Origin: Dyella nitratireducens
Lineage (GTDB): Bacteria; Pseudomonadota; Gammaproteobacteria; Xanthomonadales; Rhodanobacteraceae
Direction of reading: 5' to 3'
DNA: 64,000 nucleotides
NCBI RefSeq assembly: GCF_014642835.1
Contig: NZ_BMJA01000002.1
Coordinates: 486,230 to 550,229, forward strand
This document shows, piece by piece, positions 26,073 to 37,986 of the stretch (its first letter is position 1; every line of letters begins with the position of its first letter). The translations under genes were made by a program, and so were the position numbers. Below the pieces are notes generated by a model. The model was not told the DNA's origin and made no database searches. It worked only from the letters and a program-made list of their open reading frames with translations.

Positions 26073-26302
26073 ATATGACTTTCGAATAAGTTGGAGTCTA
26101 AATATATATTTGATTCTGTATCGCGTCGATCATAATATAGCCCTTGTCGCACCACTGACCCCCTCCCCCCGAGTGGTGTAGACCTCGCCCCGCAGCGACG
26201 CTACCCCCGCGGTATTTCGGCATCCCTCCCCAGAGCCAATACCGACGCGTCGCTCGCGGGGCGCTTCCTTTCTCTTCCCTTTAAAAGGCTTACCGAGCTT
26301 TC
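26073..26302. repeat. LysR promoter region with a long nested palindrome
   Basis: The first 90 bases are very AT-rich (CTAAATATATATTTG) and probably form the LysR gene promoter. At 26187-26262 a large imperfect palindrome appears: GCCCCGC-A-GCGACGC pairs with GCGTCGC-TC-GCGGGGC, enclosing a second stem CGGTATT/AATACCG with GGC/GCC. It could be the terminator of the fadH transcript or an RNA structure; no T-run follows the stem on the fadH strand. Confidence 0.6.
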
Positions 26303-28363
<2,061 letters not shown>

Positions 28364-28408
28364 CTATTCACGGTGGGCGCAAGTGGCCCGCGCGCGGCAG
28401 CTGCCGTC

Positions 28409-28669
28409 TCAGTCGAGCAATTGTTGTACCAGTCCCACGTATTGGCGCATCGCCTCGTCCTGGGACATGCCCTTCAGACGTGACCAGGCTTCCTGCTTGG
28501 CGGTGCCGATGAAGTCGAAAAAGCTGGTGGGTTGGCAATCGTGCACGTCGCCTTCCAGGGCCTGCTTGTAGAGCGCGTAGAGCGCGAGCAACGTGTCGTT
28601 GTCAGGCCGTTCCTTGCGTCGCCGGAGGTCATCGGCGGCCTGGTGGAACTGGCGGTGGAGGTCATTCAT
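28409..28669 (-). CDS. Acyl-CoA-binding protein (ACBP)
   Basis: An 86-residue protein of the ACBP family, exactly the eukaryotic length. It has four predicted helices, with LHRQFHQAADDLRRR, then LLALYALYKQALEGDVHDCQ (the YKQAxxGD acyl-CoA-binding signature) and FIGTAKQEAWSRLKGMSQDEA with the AKxxAWxxLKGM motif. Such proteins bind long-chain acyl-CoA in the cytoplasm and are rarer in bacteria than in eukaryotes. It is upstream of fadH on the same strand, consistent with fatty-acid breakdown. The ATG at 28669 begins MNDLHRQF; the longer frame lacks the motif. Confidence 0.92.
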   Translation of the reverse strand: MNDLHRQFHQAADDLRRRKERPDNDTLLALYALYKQALEGDVHDCQPTSFFDFIGTAKQEAWSRLKGMSQDEAMRQYVGLVQQLLD

Positions 28670-28777
28670 GGAGGACGGCTGATAGCCGGATACGGTCGAT
28701 GAGGAACTGGTAAGCATGCGCCTGGCACCCCTGCAAACACGATAAGCTAAGCACTTCCCGTGCCATCAGGTCCGTCC

Positions 28778-29458
28778 ATGCCAACACGCCAGTCCGTGCC
28801 CGTACTCACCATCGACGGACCTTCTGGATCAGGCAAAGGCACGATTAGCCGGCTGGTGGCGGAGCACCTGGGCTGGCGTTTGCTGGATTCCGGGGCGTTG
28901 TACCGGGCGGTCGGCTATGCCGCGGGTGCGGCCGGGCTGGATATTTCCGATGCCGAGGCCGTGACCCGTTGCGCGCAAACCACGAAGATCCAGTTCCGTG
29001 CGGCGCCACATGATGGCGAAACTCGCGTGATCGTCAATGGGCACGATGCCACAGACGAGCTGCGTACCGAGACCGCCGGGGCCGCGGCTTCGGCCATTGC
29101 CTCGATTCCCTCAGTGCGCAAGGCGCTGGTCGACCTGCAACTGAGCTTCCGCAAGTCTCCTGGCCTGGTGGCAGACGGGCGCGACATGGGCACGGTAATT
29201 TTTCCCGATGCACCGTACAAGGTATTCCTCACTGCCAGCGCAGCTGAAAGGGCGAAAAGGCGTTATAAGCAGTTGAAGGAAAAGGGGCTGAGCGTTACAC
29301 TTGCCACCCTCCAGAGCGAAATTGAGGCGCGTGACACCCGCGATGCATCGCGAGCCGTGGCACCGCTGAAACCCGCCCGCGATGCGGTGCTGGTGGATAC
29401 CACCGGCATGGGGATCGAGGATGTGGTCGCTAAAGTTTTGGCCGTCGTGAATCCGTAA
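28778..29458 (+). CDS. cmk: Cytidylate kinase
   Basis: Cmk phosphorylates CMP and dCMP. The 226-residue protein has the P-loop [16 protein letters not shown] at its N-terminus, then [33 protein letters not shown] and [15 protein letters not shown] with the lid [20 protein letters not shown], the family signatures. The ATG at 28778 follows AGG by seven bases; an upstream GTG would add six residues. It is the first gene of cmk-rpsA-ihfB, the usual gammaproteobacterial order. Confidence 0.95.
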   Translation: MPTRQSVPVLTIDGPSGSGKGTISRLVAEHLGWRLLDSGALYRAVGYAAGAAGLDISDAEAVTRCAQTTKIQFRAAPHDGETRVIVNGHDATDELRTETAGAAASAIASIPSVRKALVDLQLSFRKSPGLVADGRDMGTVIFPDAPYKVFLTASAAERAKRRYKQLKEKGLSVTLATLQSEIEARDTRDASRAVAPLKPARDAVLVDTTGMGIEDVVAKVLAVVNP

Positions 29459-29622
29459 CCGGATTGCGGCGGTATTGGCGCTTCATGTCGCGGCATGAAG
29501 TTTTGGGTCAACGGTGCGAGGGAGCGATCCCGACCACCCACAACCGGTGGGCCTGCCCATCTGCGCAATTACTCCGACGGCGCGCAGTGGGGTGAGGGCC
29601 TTTTCTTATTTTTGGAATCAAC

Positions 29623-31296
29623 ATGACTGAAAGTTTTGCCGAGCTGTTTGAACAGAGCCAACAGGCCATTTCTAAACTGAAGCCGGGCGCCATCGTCACC
29701 GGCATCGTTGTGGAAATTCGCAACGACGTCGTCGTGATCAACGCCGGCCTCAAGAGCGAAGGCATTGTTCCGATCGAGCAGTTCAAGAGCGAGAATGGCG
29801 AGTTGGAAGTGCGCGTTGGCGACGAGGTGAAGGTAGCCCTCGACGCACTGGAAGACGGCTTCGGCGAGACCAAGCTCTCCCGTGAGAAGGCCAAGCGTTC
29901 CATGGTATGGGACGACCTCGAGCAGGCCTTCGACAAGGAAGAGACCATCACCGGCAAGATCTCCGGCAAGGTCAAAGGCGGTTTCACCGTCGACATCAAG
30001 GATGTTCGCGCGTTCCTGCCGGGTTCGCTGGTCGACGTGCGTCCGGTACGCGATCCGGTGTACCTGGAAGGCAAGGATCTCGAATTCAAGATCATCAAGC
30101 TGGACCGCAAGCGCAACAACGTTGTTGTCAGCCGCCGCGCCGTCGTCGAGACCGAGTTCTCCGAGGAGCGCGAGAAGCTGCTGGAGCGCCTGACCGAAGG
30201 CGCGGTCGTGAAGGGTACAGTCAAGAACCTGACCGACTACGGCGCGTTCGTGGACCTCGGCGGTATCGACGGTCTGCTGCATATCACCGACATGGCATGG
30301 AAGCGCGTGCGTCATCCGTCCGAAGTCGTCAACGTGGGCGACGAGTTGGACGTCCGCGTGCTGAAGTACGACCGCGAGCGCAACCGCGTGTCGCTGGGTC
30401 TGAAGCAGCTGGGCGACGATCCGTGGGTCGCCATCTCGCGTCGCTATCCGGTCGGCAGCCGCCTGTTCGGCAAGGTCTCCAACGTCACCGATTACGGCTG
30501 CTTCGTCGAGATCGAACCGGGCGTGGAAGGCCTGGTGCACGTGTCCGAAATGGATTGGACCAACAAGAACGTCAATCCGGCCAAGGTCGTGCAGGTCGGC
30601 GACGAGACCGAAGTGATGGTGCTGGACGTGGATGAAGAGCGTCGCCGCATCTCGCTGGGTATCAAGCAGACGCGCTCGAACCCGTGGGAAGCTTTCGCCG
30701 CCACGCATAAGAAGGGCGACAAGGTGTCCGGCCAGATCAAGTCGATCACCGACTTCGGCATCTTCATCGGCCTGGACGGCGGCATCGACGGTCTGGTGCA
30801 TTTGTCCGACATCTCCTGGCAGGCGTCCGGCGAAGACCTCGTGCGCAACTTCAAGAAGGGCGACGAGATCGAAGCCGTGGTGCTGGCGGTGGATCCGGAG
30901 CGTGAGCGCATCTCGCTCGGCATCAAGCAGATGGAGCAGGATCCGTTCGGTCACTTCATGGCCGTCCATCCGCGTGGCGCAATCGTCAACGGTACGGTGA
31001 AGGAAGTCGACGCCAAGGGCGCGGTGATTGATCTCGGTGACGGCGTCGAGGGTTACCTCCGCGCCAGCGATATCGCCAAGGAGCGCATCGACGATGCTAC
31101 CCAGCATCTGAAGGTGGGCGACAAGGTGGAAGCGAAGTTCACCGGTATGGATCGCAAGGGCCGTCAGCTTTCGCTTTCGATCCGCGCCAAGGATGAGGAA
31201 GAGCTGCAAGACGCCATGGCCGAATACTCGTCCGCGTCGGGTGGCACGACCAAGCTTGGTGCGTTGCTCAAAGAGCAGCTCAACAAGGCTGAATGA
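29623..31296 (+). CDS. rpsA: 30S ribosomal protein S1
   Basis: S1 binds mRNA on the 30S subunit and helps initiation. The 557-residue protein begins [20 protein letters not shown] and carries six S1 repeats; strong copies are visible at [40 protein letters not shown] and [20 protein letters not shown]. Length is normal for a proteobacterial S1. The upstream 164 bp may hold an autoregulatory leader but no clear structure was assigned. Confidence 0.98.
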   Translation: MTESFAELFEQSQQAISKLKPGAIVTGIVVEIRNDVVVINAGLKSEGIVPIEQFKSENGELEVRVGDEVKVALDALEDGFGETKLSREKAKRSMVWDDLEQAFDKEETITGKISGKVKGGFTVDIKDVRAFLPGSLVDVRPVRDPVYLEGKDLEFKIIKLDRKRNNVVVSRRAVVETEFSEEREKLLERLTEGAVVKGTVKNLTDYGAFVDLGGIDGLLHITDMAWKRVRHPSEVVNVGDELDVRVLKYDRERNRVSLGLKQLGDDPWVAISRRYPVGSRLFGKVSNVTDYGCFVEIEPGVEGLVHVSEMDWTNKNVNPAKVVQVGDETEVMVLDVDEERRRISLGIKQTRSNPWEAFAATHKKGDKVSGQIKSITDFGIFIGLDGGIDGLVHLSDISWQASGEDLVRNFKKGDEIEAVVLAVDPERERISLGIKQMEQDPFGHFMAVHPRGAIVNGTVKEVDAKGAVIDLGDGVEGYLRASDIAKERIDDATQHLKVGDKVEAKFTGMDRKGRQLSLSIRAKDEEELQDAMAEYSSASGGTTKLGALLKEQLNKAE

Positions 31297-31310
31297 TGTA
31301 GTGCCTGCAT

Positions 31311-31333
31311 CGGGGCGGTGTTGCGCCGCCCCG
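31311..31333 (+). terminator. GC hairpin after rpsA
   Basis: CGGGGCGG and CCGCCCCG pair around a seven-base loop in the 68-bp gap between rpsA and ihfB. No T-run follows, so termination is probably partial. Confidence 0.45.
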
Positions 31334-31364
31334 ATTCATTCCACGTCACGGACATTGGGGACCC

Positions 31365-31664
31365 ATGACCAAATCCGAGCTGATTGAGGCGCTGGCCAGG
31401 CGTCAGACCCATCTTGCGTTCAGCGATGTCGAGCTGGCAGTCAAGAATGTCATCGAGCAGATGAGCCAGGCATTGGCGACCGGCGAACGCATCGAAATAC
31501 GCGGCTTCGGCAGTTTCGCGTTGCATTACCGGCCGCCGCGCATGGGACGCAATCCCAAGACGGGTGATGCGGTCGCTTTGCCCGGCAAGCATGTTCCGCA
31601 CTTCAAGCCAGGCAAGGAATTGCGTGAGCGCGTGAATTTGCATCTGGAGCAGCAGGCCGGCTGA
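31365..31664 (+). CDS. ihfB: Integration host factor subunit beta
   Basis: IhfB pairs with IhfA to bend DNA. The 99-residue protein starts [20 protein letters not shown] and has [20 protein letters not shown] followed by [20 protein letters not shown], where the proline-containing arm intercalates DNA. Length is normal. It follows rpsA by 68 bp and ends in a terminator. Confidence 0.97.
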   Translation: MTKSELIEALARRQTHLAFSDVELAVKNVIEQMSQALATGERIEIRGFGSFALHYRPPRMGRNPKTGDAVALPGKHVPHFKPGKELRERVNLHLEQQAG

Positions 31665-31692
31665 GGCCTTCGTCAACATCGCTTATTCCGAC

Positions 31693-31725
31693 AGGCAGGC
31701 AGCTTTGGCTGGTCCTGCCTTTTTC
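31693..31725 (+). terminator. Intrinsic terminator after ihfB
   Basis: AGGCAGG and CCTGCCT form a stem with a 14-base loop, followed by a run of T residues. Confidence 0.75.
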
Positions 31726-31865
31726 TTTTGCCGTACCGTTTTTCCTCAGGGAGGGTGCTCGTTTCGCGAGTGCCAACGTTATGGTTCAACGAAAGTGACG
31801 AACCCACCTGAATCACACTTCACATTCCTCTGGGAGCTGTTCAGTCAATCGGGTAAAGTCACACG

Positions 31866-32126
31866 ATGCGATTGATCGTCATGCTGCTATTGCTACTGTT
31901 CATCGCCGGGGGAGTGATCCTGGGGGCGCTCAATGCGGACCTCGTCGGCTACGACCTCGCGTTTGCACGTGTCCAGGTTCCGAAGGGCGCCGCCTTGCTG
32001 GCTATGCTTGCACTGGGCTGGATTCTTGGCGGCCTGACGGCCTGGCTCGGTGTCACCACGCGGCATCGTCGTGAGCGACGACGCACGGCCAAGGTTCAGG
32101 GCGCCAAGGCAACGAAAACACCATGA
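31866..32126 (+). CDS. lapA: Lipopolysaccharide assembly protein LapA domain protein
   Basis: An 86-residue inner-membrane protein of the LapA (DUF1049) family, with two hydrophobic helices (LIVMLLLLLFIAGGVILGAL and AALLAMLALGWILGGLTAWL) and a basic C-terminus. LapA works with LapB in LPS assembly. Its stop overlaps the lapB start, as in E. coli. The small size is normal. Confidence 0.9.
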   Translation: MRLIVMLLLLLFIAGGVILGALNADLVGYDLAFARVQVPKGAALLAMLALGWILGGLTAWLGVTTRHRRERRRTAKVQGAKATKTP

Positions 32127-33298
32127 GTGTCTTCTATTCGCTGCTGGCTCTGCTCATACCGGCGGCCTTTCTGAGTGGCTGGTGGACCGCGCGGCGCGCT
32201 GGTGTGCGCCGTTCGGGCGTACAGGTCAGCGAGCTGTCCTCCGATTACTTCCGCGGCCTGAACTACCTGCTTAACGAAGAGCAGGACAAGGCGATCGAGG
32301 TGTTCCTCAAGCTCGCCGAATACAACCGCGACACCGTAGAAACGCACTTAGCGTTAGGCAACCTGTTTAGGCGTCGCGGTGAAGTGGATCGAGCCATCCG
32401 TCTGCATCAACATCTGGTCTCCCGGCCCGGCCTGTCGGAAGGCATGAAGACCGTGGCCTTGCTTGAACTGGGCGAAGACTACATGCGCGCCGGTCTGCTC
32501 GACCGCGCCGAGGCGCTGTTCTCGGACCTGGTGGCGATGAACGCGCATGCACCATCGGCCTTGCGTCATCTCATCGCGATCTACCAGCACGAGCGCGACT
32601 GGCATAAGGCCATCGAACACGCGCGTCGCCTGGAAACGATGACCCGCGAAGAAGAGGGCACCACCATCGCGCAGTTTTATTGCGAATTGGCCGAGCAATC
32701 GCGCCAGCATGGTGCGCGTGCCGAGGCACGGGAATATCTGCAGCAGGCTTTTGCTTCCCAGCCAAATTGCGTACGCGCCTTCATGCTGACCGGGCGCCTG
32801 TATGCGGAAGAGGGACAGCACACCGATGCGGTGGACGCGTATGAGCGCGCGGTGGAGGCGGATATCGCTTTTGTACCGGAAATCCTGCCGCCCTTGCTCG
32901 ACAGCTATGCGCGTTCTGGCCAGATGGAGCGTGCAGAGCGTTTCCTGCGCGATATCCTGGCACGCTATCACGGTATCTCGCCCGTGCTCGCGCTTACGCA
33001 TCTGTATCAGCAACGCGATGGCGAAAAGCTCGCCATCGATTTCCTCACCTCGCAATTGCGCCAGCGTCCTTCCGTGCGCGGACTGATGGCCTTGATCGAT
33101 GCGACCATGGACAAGATCGAAGGCGAAGCGCGGGAGAATTTCCTGATCCTGCGCGATCTCACGCGCAAGCTGCTTGAGGGGCAGGCGATGTATCGCTGCA
33201 GCCATTGCGGTTTTGGCACCAAAGCGCATCACTGGCAGTGCCCGAGTTGCAAAGGCTGGAGCACGATACGGCCGATTCACGGGGTGGCCAATGAGTGA
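32123..33298 (+). CDS. lapB: Lipopolysaccharide assembly protein LapB (TPR protein)
   Basis: LapB helps LPS transport and promotes FtsH-mediated breakdown of LpxC. The 391-residue protein begins with a membrane anchor (MSVFYSLLALLIPAAFLSGW), has several TPR units (YFRGLNYLLNEEQDKAIEVF, and VETHLALGNLFRRRGEVDRA), and ends with a rubredoxin-like metal site CSHCGFGTKAHHWQCPSCKG. These are the defining features. The next gene starts 8 bp before its stop, and lapA overlaps its start. Confidence 0.95.
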   Translation: MSVFYSLLALLIPAAFLSGWWTARRAGVRRSGVQVSELSSDYFRGLNYLLNEEQDKAIEVFLKLAEYNRDTVETHLALGNLFRRRGEVDRAIRLHQHLVSRPGLSEGMKTVALLELGEDYMRAGLLDRAEALFSDLVAMNAHAPSALRHLIAIYQHERDWHKAIEHARRLETMTREEEGTTIAQFYCELAEQSRQHGARAEAREYLQQAFASQPNCVRAFMLTGRLYAEEGQHTDAVDAYERAVEADIAFVPEILPPLLDSYARSGQMERAERFLRDILARYHGISPVLALTHLYQQRDGEKLAIDFLTSQLRQRPSVRGLMALIDATMDKIEGEARENFLILRDLTRKLLEGQAMYRCSHCGFGTKAHHWQCPSCKGWSTIRPIHGVANE

Positions 33299-34337
33299 CG
33301 CGATCGCGGCTGGTTTAGCCCCGATCACGCTTGCCGTTGTGTTTGCTCTCCTGGCCGCCCTGGCTGTGGTGCGAGCGGCCATCGCTTACGCCCATCGTCG
33401 CGGCATGTTCGATCAACCCGGGCAGCGGCGTTCGCACAAGATCGCGACGCCGCGCGGCGGTGGCATCGGCATTGTCGCCGCGGTGCTGTTGACCATGCCG
33501 ATATGTCTGCTGCCGCCATCATCGCCATGGCCGCTTCACCTCGTCATCACGCTGTGGGTCACAACGGCGATGATTGCTTTGATCGGTTGGTGGGACGATC
33601 ACAGTTCCTTGCCAGTACTTCCACGCTTCGGAGTGCAAATACTGGCTGTTGCCCTGTTTTCACTGAGTCTGATCAGTGGACCCCTGAGTTGGCTCTGGTT
33701 GCCGCTATGGGTGCTGGGGGGAACGTGGAGCGTCAATTTGCATAACTTCATGGATGGCATCGACGGTCTGCTCGCGCAGCAGGGCATGTTCGTTGCCTGC
33801 GGTCTTGCCGTACTTGCAGGGCGTATCGGCCAACCCGCGCTGATGGGTGCCGCGGCTTGTGTAGCTGCAGCCTGCCTGGGCTTCTGGTACTACAACCGCT
33901 CGCCGGCGCGCATTTTCATGGGGGATGTGGGCAGCGGTGCCATCGGCCTTCTGCTTTTTGCGCTGACTGCCATGCTGTGGCGTTTGCACTGGCCGCTGGT
34001 GTGGCCGGCTCTGATCCTGAGTTCAGCTTTCGTGACGGATGCCAGCCTTACCCTGCTCACTCGTATGCTGGCAGGCAGGCGCTGGTATGCTGCGCACCGC
34101 GAACATCTGTATCAATGGATCGTACGCAGGGGCTATACGCATGCTGCGAGTGCAGCTTGGTACCTGGGGTGGAATCTGCTCGTTGCTGCACCGCTGGCTG
34201 CGTGGGCGTTCGAAAAACCAGGGATGGGGCTATTAGCCTGCATCGTCACTTATGCGATCGCGGTGGTCGTTTGGGTCCATACCAAGCGTCGCTTGATCAA
34301 GCGGGATCGATACAAGGTTCGTCATGTCCATACGTAA
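33291..34337 (+). CDS. WbpL/WecA-type undecaprenyl-phosphate glycosylphosphotransferase
   Basis: A 348-residue membrane enzyme of the MraY/WecA family that starts glycan synthesis by putting a sugar-1-phosphate on undecaprenyl phosphate. It has about ten hydrophobic segments. The metal and substrate motifs are visible: GWWDDHSSLP, NLHNFMDGIDGLLAQQG and RIFMGDVGSGAIG. Its close neighbour is a WbpM-type dehydratase, which points to a bacillosamine- or QuiNAc-type first sugar, as in P. aeruginosa WbpL. The sugar specificity is an inference. The ATG overlaps lapB by 8 bp. Confidence 0.88.
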   Translation: MSDAIAAGLAPITLAVVFALLAALAVVRAAIAYAHRRGMFDQPGQRRSHKIATPRGGGIGIVAAVLLTMPICLLPPSSPWPLHLVITLWVTTAMIALIGWWDDHSSLPVLPRFGVQILAVALFSLSLISGPLSWLWLPLWVLGGTWSVNLHNFMDGIDGLLAQQGMFVACGLAVLAGRIGQPALMGAAACVAAACLGFWYYNRSPARIFMGDVGSGAIGLLLFALTAMLWRLHWPLVWPALILSSAFVTDASLTLLTRMLAGRRWYAAHREHLYQWIVRRGYTHAASAAWYLGWNLLVAAPLAAWAFEKPGMGLLACIVTYAIAVVVWVHTKRRLIKRDRYKVRHVHT

Positions 34338-36219
34338 ATGGGTCGGTACAGTTCATCCGCGAGCGGCAGTGGTTCTTCATGACCTGCTCGTTACAGCCTT
34401 GGCTTGGTGGGTGGCCAAGGAATTGCGCTACGCGCTTGACCCCAAGCTGATCATCACCTTCGAACCGTACGAATTTCCGATCGTGCTGGCCGTGCAGGGT
34501 TTGGTCTACGCATGGACCGGTCTTTACAAAGGCGTGTGGCGCTTCGCCAGCCTGCCGGATCTGTGGAATATCTTGCGCGCGGCCATCGTCGGCACGGTAG
34601 CGATCGGCGTTTCCTTGTTCTTGTATGGACGTCTGGACGGCGTGCCTCGTTCGGTATTGCTGCTGTATCCCTTCGTGCTGGCCTTGTTTCTCGGTACGCC
34701 ACGTCTGGCCTATCGCTTCTGGAAGGACAGCCGCATCGACCTTTTCATGAATGCCAAGACGCAGCGTGTGCTGATAGTCGGTGCGGATAGCGCCGGCGAA
34801 GCGCTGTCGCGCGACCTGCATCGTGATACCCGCTTCATGGTCGTCGGCTTCGTCGATGATCGGCGTTCGCTGCGCGGTGCGCGCATCAATGGCAAGCCGG
34901 TACTGGGTTCGGTGGAACAATTGCCGGAAGTTGCCAAAGAGTCGGCCGTGCAGATGCTGCTGATCGCCTTGCCAGGCGCCAGCGCGCGCCAGATGCGCCA
35001 GGTGGTGGAGCTATGCGATCGCACCGGCTTGCCTTACCGCACCGTGCCCAAGCTTGAAGACGTCGTGGCAGGGCGTGCTCAGTTCAACCAGATCAAGGAA
35101 GTATCGATCGAAGATCTACTCGGACGTGACGCGGTCGAGCTGGATTGGACGCGCATTCGTGAAACGCTGACCAGCCGTCGTGTGCTGGTGACTGGCGGCG
35201 GTGGTTCGATCGGTTCGGAGCTGTGCCGGCAGGTGGCACGACTTGGCGTACAGGCGCTCACCATCGTCGAATCTTGCGAATACAACCTGTATCAGATCTC
35301 GCAGGAGTTGCGCGCGGCCTATCCAGAACTGCTGCTCAACAGCGTGCTGACCGATTGCGGTGACACGGTTGCCATGCGTCGCTTGTTCGCCGAGGTAAAG
35401 CCGCAGGTGGTGTTCCACGCGGCCGCCTACAAGCACGTCCCCATGCTGCAAGGCCAATTGCGTACGGCCGTGCGCAACAACGTACTGGCAACGCGTACCA
35501 TGGCCGACCTGTCGAGTGAAACGGGTGTCGAATGCTTCGTGCTGATCTCCACCGACAAGGCCGTCAATCCAACCAGCGTGATGGGCGCGTGCAAGCGCAT
35601 CGCGGAAATCTGGTGCCAGAACCTCAACGCCCATTCGAATACCCATTTCATCACCGTGCGGTTCGGCAACGTGCTGGACTCGGCCGGTTCCGTGGTCCCT
35701 TTGTTTCGCCAGCAGATCCATGCGGGTGGGCCCATCACGGTCACGCATCCGGAAATCTCCCGCTACTTCATGACCATCCCCGAAGCTACTCAGCTGATCC
35801 TGCAGGCGGCGGCGATCGGGCAGGGCGGTGAAATCTTCGCGCTGGACATGGGCGAACCGGTCAAGATCCGCGATCTCGCCGAACAGATGATCCGGCTGGC
35901 CGGCAAGAAACCCGGTACGGAAATTCCCATCGTCTACACCGGTCTGCGTGCCGGCGAAAAATTGTTCGAAGAATTGTTCCATCCGCTGGAAAACTACAGC
36001 GCGACGACACACAACAAGATATTTCTAGCGCAGCACCGGCCGGTATCGTGGGACTTGTTGCAGGCGCAGATGGCCAAGGCCACTCATGCCGTACGCAGCT
36101 TCAACGAAGACGAACTGCGCCAGTGCGTGTCTAGTCTGCTTCCATCATTCAGTTGGAGCGACGTTGCCCAACCCAGCAACGTGATTCCGCTAAGACGCAA
36201 CGATATTGGAGAGAAGTGA
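34324..36219 (+). CDS. WbpM-type UDP-sugar 4,6-dehydratase (long form)
   Basis: A 631-residue nucleotide-sugar dehydratase with four membrane helices at the N-terminus, a first Rossmann domain (RVLIVGADSAGEALSRDL), and the C-terminal SDR-type catalytic domain starting VLVTGGGGSIGSELCRQVAR with VVFHAAAYKHVPM and STDKAVNPTSVMGACKRIAE (the SMxxxK-type catalytic residues). WbpM-type enzymes convert UDP-GlcNAc to the 4-keto-6-deoxy intermediate for O-antigen sugars. It overlaps the glycosylphosphotransferase gene by 14 bp and is followed directly by galU. Confidence 0.92.
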   Translation: MSIRKWVGTVHPRAAVVLHDLLVTALAWWVAKELRYALDPKLIITFEPYEFPIVLAVQGLVYAWTGLYKGVWRFASLPDLWNILRAAIVGTVAIGVSLFLYGRLDGVPRSVLLLYPFVLALFLGTPRLAYRFWKDSRIDLFMNAKTQRVLIVGADSAGEALSRDLHRDTRFMVVGFVDDRRSLRGARINGKPVLGSVEQLPEVAKESAVQMLLIALPGASARQMRQVVELCDRTGLPYRTVPKLEDVVAGRAQFNQIKEVSIEDLLGRDAVELDWTRIRETLTSRRVLVTGGGGSIGSELCRQVARLGVQALTIVESCEYNLYQISQELRAAYPELLLNSVLTDCGDTVAMRRLFAEVKPQVVFHAAAYKHVPMLQGQLRTAVRNNVLATRTMADLSSETGVECFVLISTDKAVNPTSVMGACKRIAEIWCQNLNAHSNTHFITVRFGNVLDSAGSVVPLFRQQIHAGGPITVTHPEISRYFMTIPEATQLILQAAAIGQGGEIFALDMGEPVKIRDLAEQMIRLAGKKPGTEIPIVYTGLRAGEKLFEELFHPLENYSATTHNKIFLAQHRPVSWDLLQAQMAKATHAVRSFNEDELRQCVSSLLPSFSWSDVAQPSNVIPLRRNDIGEK

Positions 36220-37092
36220 GTGAGTAAGCCATTGCGCAAGGTGGTGTTTCCAGTAGCTGGTCTCGGTACACGCTTTCTTCCGGCCACCAAGGTGGTCGCC
36301 AAGGAAATGCTGCCCGTGCTGGACAAGCCCCTCATCCAGTACGCCGTCGACGAAGCCGTCGATGCCGGGGCCGATACGCTGGTATTCGTCACCAATCGCT
36401 ACAAGCACGCGATCGCCGATTACTTTGACAAGGCCTACGAGCTGGAAGCCAAGCTGCAGGAAAAGGGCAAGGATGAATTGCTCGCCCTAGTGCAAGGTAC
36501 GCTTCCGCGCAACGTCCGCGCTATCTTCGTCACGCAGCCCGAAGCGCTGGGCCTTGGCCACGCGGTGCTGTGCGCCAAGCCGGTCGTGGGCGACGAGCCC
36601 TTCGGCGTGGTCCTGCCAGATGACCTGATCTGGAACAAAGGCAAAGGCGCCCTGCGCCAGATGGCCGAGCTTGCCGAAACCGAAAACGCTGGCGTCATCG
36701 CTGTGGAAGAAGTGCCGCACGACCAGACCGACAAATACGGCATCGTCGATGCCGAGCCGGTCGATGAGCGCAGCGCGCGCATCCGCTTCATGGTCGAAAA
36801 GCCCAGGCCGGCCGATGCACCGTCCAACTTGGCCGTCGTCGGCCGTTATGTATTGCCGGGCCGTATCTTCCAGTTGCTCGAGCAGACCAAGCCGGGTGCC
36901 GGGGGCGAAATCCAGCTCACCGACGCCATCGAATCCTTGCTGATGGAGCAGGGCAAGGTACTCGCCTATCGCTTCGAAGGCACCCGCTTCGATTGCGGCA
37001 ACAAGGCCGGCCTGGTGCGCGCCACCATGCATATGGCAATGCAGGACCCGAGCCTGGCGAAGGTTGTGCGCGAAGTCGCCAAGTCGTATTGA
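36220..37092 (+). CDS. galU: UTP-glucose-1-phosphate uridylyltransferase
   Basis: GalU makes UDP-glucose for LPS, glycans and trehalose. The 290-residue protein has the nucleotidyl-transfer motif KVVFPVAGLGTRFLPATKVV, then KEMLPVLDKPLIQYAVDEAV, and EALGLGHAVLCAKPVVGDEP. The start is a GTG at 36220, directly after the stop of the WbpM-type gene, with GGAGAG upstream; this indicates coupled translation. It completes the surface-glycan group. Confidence 0.95.
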   Translation: MSKPLRKVVFPVAGLGTRFLPATKVVAKEMLPVLDKPLIQYAVDEAVDAGADTLVFVTNRYKHAIADYFDKAYELEAKLQEKGKDELLALVQGTLPRNVRAIFVTQPEALGLGHAVLCAKPVVGDEPFGVVLPDDLIWNKGKGALRQMAELAETENAGVIAVEEVPHDQTDKYGIVDAEPVDERSARIRFMVEKPRPADAPSNLAVVGRYVLPGRIFQLLEQTKPGAGGEIQLTDAIESLLMEQGKVLAYRFEGTRFDCGNKAGLVRATMHMAMQDPSLAKVVREVAKSY

Positions 37093-37141
37093 GCGGCCGT
37101 CGTCCTTGTAAAAGCAGGGACGGCATCAAGTGGTTGTTTCG

Positions 37142-37921
37142 TCAAGCGATCAGAAACAATCCCGTTCCCATGGCGATAACCCCGATAGCTTGCGCCACAA
37201 GCTTGCTTGCTGGCGCAACCCGCTCAGCGGTAATAGCTAACGTAACGAACACCATCGCGCGCAGGTCCATGACGCCGATCACCAACTGAATCGCCGTCAG
37301 ATTGGTGCAGCTCAGGCAGCAATGAAGTCCCAGGCACATGCCCTGCCGCCATGCGCTGCTCGATTGTGCGGGAAGCATACGAGCGTGCCTCAGCGCTTCC
37401 CGGCAGCGAGCAAGATGGCGAATTTTCCAGGGAGTGAACTGGAGCGTGCCGGCCATCAAAACGATCACACCGGCCATCATCGGAACGATGCGCGCCAACG
37501 CGGGCCATTGCATTTCCGCTGCCGTCAAGGTGACGCCTAGTGGAAAGACGAGCATGCCAAACAGCGTCCACACAAAGAAATATCCCATGCCCACCAGCAC
37601 GGTCAGCCGTTCTAATGGCATGCCGCCGGTCGCGTTTACGGCCTGGCGATAGCGCTGCAATGTCGGGATCAAAGACGGCAGCATCATCGCCGCCATCATC
37701 ACGTCCCACATGACGATGAATGATGTTGCAGCGCTGCCCCATGTCTGGCCGGGCATACGCATCCACGTCATCGACATTGTCCAGCCACCCGGCATCGGCA
37801 TGGCATTCATGCGGGACATGGATGCGCACCCGACGATCGTCAGCACCGCGCAGAGGGCGGAGAGCGCCGCCGCGGCGGCGAAGAAGGTGCGTTCTGTACT
37901 TTGCGAGGCAATCATGGCCAT
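37142..37921 (-). CDS. DUF2182 family membrane protein
   Basis: A 259-residue membrane protein that matches the DUF2182 family, which is poorly understood and often linked to metals or copper. Methionines are abundant in MSRMNAMPMPGGWTMSMTWM and MMAAMMLPSLIPTLQRYRQA, with the conserved WDVMMAAMMLPS. Two cysteine-containing motifs, HLARCREALRHAR and GLHCCLSCTNLTAIQLV, lie in the C-terminal half. The ATG at 37921 is used; a second ATG lies two codons later. It is convergent with galU and lies downstream of the DUF899 gene on the same strand. Confidence 0.8.
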   Translation of the reverse strand: MAMIASQSTERTFFAAAAALSALCAVLTIVGCASMSRMNAMPMPGGWTMSMTWMRMPGQTWGSAATSFIVMWDVMMAAMMLPSLIPTLQRYRQAVNATGGMPLERLTVLVGMGYFFVWTLFGMLVFPLGVTLTAAEMQWPALARIVPMMAGVIVLMAGTLQFTPWKIRHLARCREALRHARMLPAQSSSAWRQGMCLGLHCCLSCTNLTAIQLVIGVMDLRAMVFVTLAITAERVAPASKLVAQAIGVIAMGTGLFLIA

Positions 37922-37986
37922 CTCGATGCGGCAGGTTCACTAGATAGACGAAGCGGGCATCGCGATTTCGACATCCACAGGGCGCT

